Source: Pseudomonadota bacterium
GTDB lineage: Bacteria; Pseudomonadota; Gammaproteobacteria; Xanthomonadales; Xanthomonadaceae
Direction of reading: 5' to 3'
Length of the DNA: 6,053 nucleotides
NCBI GenBank assembly: GCA_023393895.1
Contig: JAEXBT010000193.1
Coordinates: forward strand, 1 to 6,053
Position numbers and translations under genes: made by a program. The notes under the pieces were generated by a model. It had not been told where the DNA came from and searched no databases. It was given only the letters and a program-made list of their open reading frames with translations. Positions 1-4,378 of this stretch are shown here, one piece after another. Numbering within the stretch: position 1 is the stretch's first letter; the number at the start of each line of letters is the position of its first letter.

Positions 1-474
1 CTCCGGCGGCAGGTCGGCGCGGACGTGGTCGATCTCCCAGTTGTCGGTCATCCGGCACAGGGTTTCGGTCGGGCCATCGAGGTAGGCCTGCTCCTCGGCG
101 GTGAGTTCGGGCCTGGGCTGTGCCAGCAGCTGTTCCCAGTCAGGCTTGCCGGAGAACAGTTCGCCCTCGAAGCCGACCGTGCCCGATTCCAGCGCGGTGC
201 GCTCGGTGTCCGACAGCGGCGGCAGGATCCTGGTGTAGAACTTCAGCAGCGGCGCGGTGATCGCCGCCTTGCGCAGGCCGGGAATCAGCAGCGGGATGGC
301 GATGATCGCGCTGAGCATCGCCATCACCAGGGTCGCGGTGGGGTTGGCGCCGAGCAGCCAGCAGGCCAGCAGCAGCGAAGCGGTGATCGCCGCCCAGACC
401 GGCAGGCGCCAGCGGTGATAGGCGGCCAGGCCAGTGGCGAAGAGAACGGCCAGGATGGGAAGGGCGATCGACAT
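1..474 (-). CDS. fadE: FadE-type acyl-CoA dehydrogenase, N-terminal part (runs off the left edge)
   Basis: Acyl-CoA dehydrogenases of the FadE (YafH) type carry out the first, FAD-dependent step of fatty-acid beta-oxidation, acyl-CoA to trans-2-enoyl-CoA, at the inner membrane. The frame is open from ATG at 474-472 to position 1, giving 158 residues of a protein that is usually about 800 long. Residues 3-19, 25-42 and 47-65 are hydrophobic, matching the N-terminal membrane region of E. coli FadE. Then come FadE-like stretches recognised from memory: FYTRILPPLSDTER (79-92), ALESGTVGFEGELF (94-107), KPDWEQL (110-116), LTAEEQAYLDGP (124-135) and ADLPPE (153-158). The FAD-binding and catalytic domains lie outside the window. 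GGAG sits 6 nt before the ATG, which supports this start. It is transcribed divergently from the TetR gene at 639, its likely regulator. Confidence 0.93.
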   Translation of the reverse strand, partial: MSIALPILAVLFATGLAAYHRWRLPVWAAITASLLLACWLLGANPTATLVMAMLSAIIAIPLLIPGLRKAAITAPLLKFYTRILPPLSDTERTALESGTVGFEGELFSGKPDWEQLLAQPRPELTAEEQAYLDGPTETLCRMTDNWEIDHVRADLPPE

Positions 475-480
475 GACGGA

Positions 481-484
481 CTCC
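481..484 (-). promoter_or_regulatory. Ribosome binding site of fadE
   Basis: On the minus strand GGAG is separated by 6 nt (480-475) from the ATG at 474-472. This is a standard Shine-Dalgarno arrangement and fixes the fadE start, because no other in-frame ATG lies close by with such a signal. Confidence 0.75.
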
Positions 485-546
485 GGCGGCTTGCGCAGCG
501 CGTTGACGGTGGACTGGACAAGGATGCCCGACGACGCTCGCCGCCG

Positions 547-565
547 AACCATACGCGAAAGTATG
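547..565. promoter_or_regulatory. Candidate operator over the fadE promoter (inverted repeat)
   Basis: CATAC (550-554) and GTATG (561-565) form a perfect 5-bp inverted repeat with a 6-nt spacer, a 16-bp dyad of the size and symmetry usual for TetR-family dimers. It overlaps the fadE -10 box. The longer word AACCATACGC (547-556) recurs as its exact reverse complement at 618-627, next to the tetR start. Binding by the adjacent TetR protein is inferred from position and symmetry; the site does not match any operator I know by name. Confidence 0.6.
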
Positions 566-586
566 TTTGCGCGACGACCGTGTCAA
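560..586 (-). promoter_or_regulatory. Predicted sigma70-type promoter of fadE
   Basis: The minus strand carries a perfect TTGACA -35 box (586-581). After 15 nt comes CATACT (565-560), a 4/6 match to the -10 consensus. If the spacer is read as 17 nt, the -10 would be TACTTT at 563-558, keeping only the three most conserved positions. Transcription would begin around 553-551, leaving a leader of about 80 nt before the fadE ATG at 474. The -10 region lies inside the CATAC/GTATG inverted repeat at 550-565, so a protein bound there should block RNA polymerase. The perfect -35 is the strong part of the call; the -10 is only fair. Confidence 0.6.
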
Positions 587-598
587 GCTGCATCGCGG

Positions 599-627
599 CA
601 TACGCGGATTGACCCTTGCGTATGGTT
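599..627. promoter_or_regulatory. Candidate second operator at the tetR start
   Basis: CATACGC (599-605) and GCGTATG (618-624) form a perfect 7-bp inverted repeat with a 12-nt spacer. The right arm extends to GCGTATGGTT (618-627), the exact reverse complement of 547-556 at the fadE promoter. The spacer differs from the 6 nt of the first site. A 6-nt-spaced reading pairs GTATG (620-624) with a degenerate TTGAC (609-613), so it is unclear which half-sites are used together. It abuts the predicted tetR -10 box, which fits autorepression. This is inference from sequence. Confidence 0.5.
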
Positions 628-632
628 AGAAT
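627..632 (+). promoter_or_regulatory. Predicted -10 box of tetR, implying a leaderless transcript
   Basis: TAGAAT matches five of six positions of the sigma70 -10 consensus. It ends exactly 6 nt before the ATG at 639, so the expected transcription start falls on or beside the A of the start codon. No Shine-Dalgarno sequence is visible in the preceding 20 nt, which agrees with a leaderless mRNA. The weak point is the -35: nothing near 604-609 resembles TTGACA, and the TTGACC at 609-614 is only 12 nt from this -10. Confidence 0.45.
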
Positions 633-638
633 GGCGCC

Positions 639-1229
639 ATGACAGCATCTCCCGACAAACCCGAACGCAGCGGCCGCCTGAGTGCCGACGACTGGGCGCA
701 GGCCGCGCTCGAACAGATCGCCGAGCAGGGCGTGTCCGCCGTGGCCGTGGAGCCACTGGCGCGCCGGCTCGGTGTGACCAAGGGCAGCTTCTACTGGCAC
801 TTCCCGTCCCGCGACGCGCTGCTGCAGGCCGCGCTGGAACGCTGGGAGACCCACGAGCAGGACGAGGTGTTCGGCCAGCTCGAGAAGATCCAGGACCCTG
901 CCGACCGACTTGGTGCGCTGTTCAAGGTGGTTGCCAACGAAGTGCAATCGCACGTCATCTACAGCGAGCTGCTCAAGGCGCTGGAGCACCCGGCCGTGCA
1001 ACCGGTGATTGGCCGCGTGTCCAAGCGCCGGCTTGACTACCTCACCGGTGCGTTCCGTGCCGCCGGCCTCGATGCCACCGACGCCCAGCACCGCGCGCGC
1101 CTGGCATATGCCGCCTACGTCGGCTTCCTCCAGCTCAATCTGCAGCTCGGCCAGCGCGACATGCAGCGCGAGGAGTTCGAGGACTACGTCCACCACATGA
1201 TGGCGACGCTGATCCCCGCCAGGGCCTGA
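639..1229 (+). CDS. TetR/AcrR-family transcriptional regulator
   Basis: A 196-residue one-component repressor, the normal length for the family. The N-terminal DNA-binding domain covers roughly residues 15-62: a first helix (DDWAQAALEQIAEQG, 17-31), then the helix-turn-helix with the hallmark LARRLGVTKGSFYWHF (40-55) and SRDALL (57-62). The rest (about 75-196) is a variable all-helical domain that would bind a ligand and dimerise. The ligand cannot be read from sequence. The gene is divergent from fadE, and inverted repeats suited to a dimer lie over the fadE promoter and next to its own start, so repression of fadE plus autoregulation is the likeliest role, with a long-chain acyl-CoA or fatty acid as the natural guess for inducer. 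pckG follows 43 nt downstream on the same strand. The ATG lacks a Shine-Dalgarno sequence. It is not recognisably orthologous to FadR, PsrA or another named regulator. Confidence 0.93.
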   Translation: MTASPDKPERSGRLSADDWAQAALEQIAEQGVSAVAVEPLARRLGVTKGSFYWHFPSRDALLQAALERWETHEQDEVFGQLEKIQDPADRLGALFKVVANEVQSHVIYSELLKALEHPAVQPVIGRVSKRRLDYLTGAFRAAGLDATDAQHRARLAYAAYVGFLQLNLQLGQRDMQREEFEDYVHHMMATLIPARA

Positions 1230-1263
1230 TGCCGGCACCGCGTCGCCCGCCGCTCCTCTTGAT

Positions 1264-1268
1264 GGAAA
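1264..1268 (+). promoter_or_regulatory. Weak ribosome binding site of pckG
   Basis: GGAAA lies only 4 nt before the ATG at 1273, a weak and close Shine-Dalgarno. The 43-nt gap after the tetR stop (1230-1272) shows no recognisable -35/-10 pair and no terminator hairpin, so pckG is probably read through from tetR, or from a promoter inside tetR that I cannot see. Confidence 0.4.
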
Positions 1269-1272
1269 CCCG

Positions 1273-3045
1273 ATGAACGCACTGAAGAACACCCCGTCCC
1301 AGCTCGACTCGCTCAACCAGTGGGTCGATGAAGTCGCCGCGCTCACCCGCCCCGACCGCATCCACTGGTGCGATGGTTCCGATGCCGAGAACGCGGCGCT
1401 GATCGAGCAGATGCTGGCCGACGGCACCTTGATGCGCCTCAACGACGAGACCCATCCCGACAGCTACCTGCACCGCTCACATCCGGACGATGTCGCCCGC
1501 GTCGAGCACCTCACCTTCGTCTGCACGCCGCAGCGCGACGACGCCGGCCCCAACAACCACTGGATGGAACCGGCCATCGCGCGCCAGCAGATGCACAGCC
1601 TGTTCGAGGGCTGCATGCAGGGTCGCACCATGTACGTCATTCCGTATTGCATGGGACCGATCGATTCGCCACTGTCGCGTTGCGGCGTGGAGATCACCGA
1701 TTCGCCCTACGTCGTCGCCAACATGCGGCTCATGACGCGGATGGGCGATGCCGCGCTGGCGCGCATCGAGCGCGAAGGCGGCTTCGTGCGCGGCCTGCAT
1801 TCCACGGGCGACCTCAATCCCGATCGCCGCTTCATCATGCATTTCCCCGAGGACCTCGAGATCCAGTCGTTCGGCTCCGGTTACGGCGGCAACGCGCTGC
1901 TCGGCAAGAAGTGCCACGCGCTGCGCATCGCCAGCCACCAGGCGTGCACCGAGGGCTGGCTGGCCGAGCACATGCTGATCCTCGGCATCGAGAATCCGAA
2001 GGGCGAGACGCATTACATTGCCGCCGCCTTCCCGAGTGCCTGCGGCAAGACCAATCTCGCGATGCTCATCCCGCCCGAGGGCTACCGCAAGGACGGATGG
2101 AAGATCAGCACCATTGGCGATGACATCTGCTGGATGCGTCCCGGCGCCGACGGCCGCCTGTACGCGATCAATCCGGAAGCCGGCTTCTTCGGCGTGGCGC
2201 CCGGCACCTCGGAGAAGTCCAATCCGAACGCACTGGCCTCGATCCAGAAGAACACCATCTTCACCAACGTGGCCGTCACCGATGACAACCAGCCGTGGTG
2301 GGAAGGGCTGGACAAGCGCGTGCCGCAGACCGACTGGAAGGGCAATCCGTTCGATGCCAATGCCGGCAAGCCGGCCGCGCATCCCAACGCGCGGTTCACC
2401 GTGAGCGCAAAGCAGTGCCCGTCCTACTCGCCGGAAGCCGAAGCGCCGCAGGGCGTGCCGATCTCGGCGATCGTGTTCGGCGGTCGCCGTGCCTCGCTGG
2501 TGCCGTTGGTGTTCGAGGCCCGCGACTGGACCCACGGCGTCCTCGTCGGTGCCGCCATGGGCTCGGAGACCACCGCGGCCGCCACCGGTGCGGTGGGCGT
2601 GATGCGCCGTGACCCGATGGCGATGAAGCCGTTCTGCGGCTACAACTTCGCCGACTACTTCGCGCACTGGCTGTCCTTCGACAAGCCCGGCGCCAAGCTG
2701 CCCAAGGTCTTCCACGTCAACTGGTTCCGCAAGGGCGACGCCGGCGATTTCCTGTGGCCGGGCTTCGGCGACAACATGCGCGTGCTGGAGTGGATGCTGA
2801 AGCGCGTGGCCGGAGAGTTGGATGCGGTCGAGACGCCGATCGGCCGGCTGCCTAAGCTTGGCGACGTGAATCTGGAGGGCGTGCAGCTCAGCGACGAAGC
2901 CCGCGAGAAGCTGTTCGGCTACGACGCCGCTGGCTGGCGCCACGAGTTCGCCAGCATCGGCGAGTACCTCGACGAGTACGGCCCGCGCATGCCCGGGGCG
3001 TTGAAGGAAGAGCAGCAGCGGACGGCTGAAGCGCTGGCGGGCTGA
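1273..3045 (+). CDS. pckG: Phosphoenolpyruvate carboxykinase (GTP)
   Basis: This cytoplasmic enzyme (EC 4.1.1.32) makes phosphoenolpyruvate, CO2 and GDP from oxaloacetate and GTP, the first committed step of gluconeogenesis from TCA intermediates. The 590 residues are full length (GTP-type enzymes are about 590-640). The catalytic set, aligned from memory with vertebrate PEPCK, is intact: PEP-binding Arg88 in PQRD; GRTMYVIPYCMGP (117-129); metal ligands Lys213 (GKKC) and His233 (AEHM); P-loop PSACGKTN (254-261) with the reactive Cys257; metal-binding Asp283-Asp284 in TIGDDICW (280-287); the mobile lid near 430-442 after AAMGSE; and guanine-contacting Phe485, Phe493 and Phe498 in FRKGDAGDFLWPGF. 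These phenylalanines separate it from the ATP-type PckA of enteric bacteria. About four extra residues lie between the P-loop and GDD relative to the vertebrate form. It lies downstream of the TetR gene and near fadE, which suits growth on fatty acids. Confidence 0.98.
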   Translation: MNALKNTPSQLDSLNQWVDEVAALTRPDRIHWCDGSDAENAALIEQMLADGTLMRLNDETHPDSYLHRSHPDDVARVEHLTFVCTPQRDDAGPNNHWMEPAIARQQMHSLFEGCMQGRTMYVIPYCMGPIDSPLSRCGVEITDSPYVVANMRLMTRMGDAALARIEREGGFVRGLHSTGDLNPDRRFIMHFPEDLEIQSFGSGYGGNALLGKKCHALRIASHQACTEGWLAEHMLILGIENPKGETHYIAAAFPSACGKTNLAMLIPPEGYRKDGWKISTIGDDICWMRPGADGRLYAINPEAGFFGVAPGTSEKSNPNALASIQKNTIFTNVAVTDDNQPWWEGLDKRVPQTDWKGNPFDANAGKPAAHPNARFTVSAKQCPSYSPEAEAPQGVPISAIVFGGRRASLVPLVFEARDWTHGVLVGAAMGSETTAAATGAVGVMRRDPMAMKPFCGYNFADYFAHWLSFDKPGAKLPKVFHVNWFRKGDAGDFLWPGFGDNMRVLEWMLKRVAGELDAVETPIGRLPKLGDVNLEGVQLSDEAREKLFGYDAAGWRHEFASIGEYLDEYGPRMPGALKEEQQRTAEALAG

Positions 3046-3053
3046 GCAGGATC

Positions 3054-3068
3054 CCTGGCCTCGCCAGG
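3054..3068. terminator. Compact hairpin between convergent pckG and methyltransferase genes
   Basis: CCTGGC (3054-3059) and GCCAGG (3063-3068) form a perfect 6-bp GC-rich stem with a 3-nt loop. It fills most of the 23-nt gap between the pckG stop (3045) and the methyltransferase stop (3071-3069). The position suits a bidirectional terminator, but neither strand shows a T-tract after the stem, so it may be weak or act only as a 3'-end stabilising structure. Confidence 0.4.
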
Positions 3069-4064
3069 TCAGGTCTTGACGCACTCCAGCGCCCAGCCGA
3101 GCAGCATGCCGTCCTGATCAAGCGCGTGCACGTGAATGTCGCACGCGCCCGCGGCTGAGAGCTTGGCTGTCACCTTGTCGATGCCGTGCTGGTCCAGTGC
3201 GTGCGACAGGAGTTCCCGGTGCCGGAATTCGGCATCGCCCAGCGCCTGCTCCCAGTCATCGAGCGCCGCGATCGCCTGCGTCGCGTCGGCGGCACCCCGC
3301 ATGAGCCCGTCGACGTGTGAGGCCACCACTTCGCGCGCGTCGTGCAGCAGGTCAGGCACCGGGCTGGCCGCGCACTCCGCGGACAGCCGCGACTGCACCT
3401 CGTTGTATGCAAGCCGCGCCGCTGCGGCCTGCGGAGACTTCACCACCTCGTCGCGCGCACCGGCAGCGACTTTGGCCAGCCATGGATAGAGCGCTCGGGC
3501 ACGCGCCAGCAGGCCCGCGTCCGGAGCGCGAAGCAAGGCGGAAAGCCGCAGCTCCTCCCGTGCCACGGTAACCAGCTGCGAGTCGGCATGGTGCATAACC
3601 AGTGCCATCCGCCCCCCGGGCTTGAGCACCCGGAGCGCTTCTCCGAGTGCGAGATCCAGGTCCGCGTACTCGATGCCGTACTGGCTGGTCACCAGGTCAT
3701 GGCCGGCGTCCGCGAAGGGGAGTGTCTCCGCCCTGACGCCGGGGTGGAAGCGGATGCGTTCCCGCTCACTTGCCGGAAGCATCTGATGCCAGGCCGGCTG
3801 GAGCGGGTCGGCGAGGTCGACCGCGTCGATGAGCGGCAGCGCGCCAGCGTGCATCGCGTGGAGCATCGCGGGAAGCGGACCATTGCCGGTGGCGATGTCG
3901 AGCACGTGCTGCCCGGTCCCCAGCCCGCCGAACACGCGGTGCCAGAACGCTGCCACGGCGCCTTCGTAGTTGCCGGCCTGTGCGTCGGACAGAGAGTGCA
4001 GTGCGCCGTGCTGCCAGAAAGCCGTCCAGTTGCGTTGTCGTTCCCGCTCGTCGGTGTGATTCAT
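3069..4064 (-). CDS. Class I SAM-dependent methyltransferase of unknown substrate
   Basis: The 331-residue product has the signatures of a Rossmann-fold methyltransferase: motif I VLDIATGNG (54-62), which binds S-adenosylmethionine; an acidic segment DAVDLADP (80-87) at the expected strand-2 position; FADAGHDLVTSQYGIEY (117-133); and LRVLKPGGRMALV (144-156). The start motif NWTAFWQHGALHSL (12-25) also looks conserved in character. Residues from about 170 to the end are helical and alanine-rich, with no motif I recognise; they may form a substrate-binding cap. No signal peptide or membrane segment is seen, so it is probably cytoplasmic. I chose ATG 4064-4062, but it has no Shine-Dalgarno; the only other in-frame upstream start is GTG at 4148-4146, adding 28 low-complexity, arginine-rich residues. 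It converges on pckG and diverges from the receptor gene. The substrate cannot be named. Confidence 0.85.
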   Translation of the reverse strand: MNHTDERERQRNWTAFWQHGALHSLSDAQAGNYEGAVAAFWHRVFGGLGTGQHVLDIATGNGPLPAMLHAMHAGALPLIDAVDLADPLQPAWHQMLPASERERIRFHPGVRAETLPFADAGHDLVTSQYGIEYADLDLALGEALRVLKPGGRMALVMHHADSQLVTVAREELRLSALLRAPDAGLLARARALYPWLAKVAAGARDEVVKSPQAAAARLAYNEVQSRLSAECAASPVPDLLHDAREVVASHVDGLMRGAADATQAIAALDDWEQALGDAEFRHRELLSHALDQHGIDKVTAKLSAAGACDIHVHALDQDGMLLGWALECVKT

Positions 4065-4290
4065 GTGGAGGAGTGCGTAGACAGATGAGACATTCTTGCC
4101 TACTGGCGCGCGGGCCGTGCGCTCCGATCCGGCGCGGCGTGCCGCCACGACGGGGTGATGGCCTTTGGGAGTAAACGCAAGAGGGGAAGTTGAGGTGTTA
4201 AGCCATTGCGAAAGCGCGCGCTGAAAACGTGACGCACGCTGAACAAAACGGCAACAGCCAAACCCTGAATAGGCGACCCTGAACGTAGGC

Positions 4291-4320
4291 TTTCCCGCAT
4301 AGTGAAAATTGCGTTATGCT
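4291..4320 (+). promoter_or_regulatory. Predicted promoter of the TonB-dependent receptor gene
   Basis: TATGCT (4315-4320) matches four of six -10 positions and lies in a locally AT-richer stretch. A poor -35, TTCCCG (4292-4297) at 17 nt spacing or TTTCCC (4291-4296) at 18 nt, precedes it. Transcription would begin near 4327, giving a leader of about 50 nt. The weak -35 suggests help from an activator or another sigma factor; a GAAC word at 4281-4284 recalls ECF-type -35 boxes but has no matching -10. Confidence 0.4.
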
Positions 4321-4324
4321 CGGC

Positions 4325-4347
4325 CCAGCCTTGTCCATCTGGGCTGG
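4325..4347 (+). promoter_or_regulatory. Stem-loop in the receptor 5' untranslated region
   Basis: CCAGCC (4325-4330) pairs perfectly with GGCTGG (4342-4347) around an 11-nt loop, and a G-U pair can add one step inside. It sits at the predicted 5' end of the receptor mRNA, about 30 nt before the start codon, followed by CCTCTTT. It may protect the 5' end or act in post-transcriptional control or attenuation. It matches no riboswitch family that I recognise. Confidence 0.4.
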
Positions 4348-4364
4348 CCTCTTTGAGACTCTCT

Positions 4365-4368
4365 GGAG
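4365..4368 (+). promoter_or_regulatory. Ribosome binding site of the receptor gene
   Basis: GGAG is followed by a 10-nt spacer (4369-4378) and ATG at 4379. The spacer is slightly long but acceptable. This start also gives a complete signal peptide, so the start call is firm. Confidence 0.65.
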
Positions 4369-4378
4369 ATACACCACA

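Larger units (their letters stand above)
4065..4378. other. 314-nt divergent intergenic region between methyltransferase and receptor genes
   Basis: I see no credible gene here. The right part (about 4291-4378) holds the receptor promoter, leader hairpin and ribosome binding site, listed separately. The left part (4065-4148) is the possible in-frame extension of the methyltransferase from GTG 4148. The middle (about 4160-4290) is more A-rich than the flanking genes. I found no convincing minus-strand promoter for the methyltransferase and no clear operator. Confidence 0.6.

Noticed and set aside
1..490. Ten-base direct repeat CTCCGGCGGC at 1-10 and 481-490
   Set aside because: Short and GC-rich. 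One copy is inside fadE coding sequence and the other overlaps its ribosome binding region; chance is the simplest explanation and no mobile element lies between.
25..612. Plus-strand frame over the fadE 5' part
   Set aside because: It is antisense to the FadE coding frame; its product is Gln/Arg/Gly-rich without motifs, and it runs through the promoter region.
609..614. TTGACC as a -35 box for tetR
   Set aside because: It is only 12 nt from TAGAAT, and a 17-nt spacing would put the -10 at TGGCGC (632-637), which is not a -10 box.
324..1442. Minus-strand frame spanning fadE, the intergenic region, tetR and pckG
   Set aside because: It crosses well-supported genes on both strands in the wrong frame, and the true fadE frame starts at 474 with a good ribosome binding site.
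1477..3084. Long minus-strand open frame (535 codons) opposite pckG
   Set aside because: It lies wholly antisense to an unambiguous pckG, and its product is a His/Arg/Ala/Gly-rich string with no family motif. High GC with strong third-position bias makes such shadows common.
3342..4088. Plus-strand frame (248 codons) opposite the methyltransferase
   Set aside because: The minus strand encodes a complete methyltransferase with motif I; the plus-strand product has no recognisable features.
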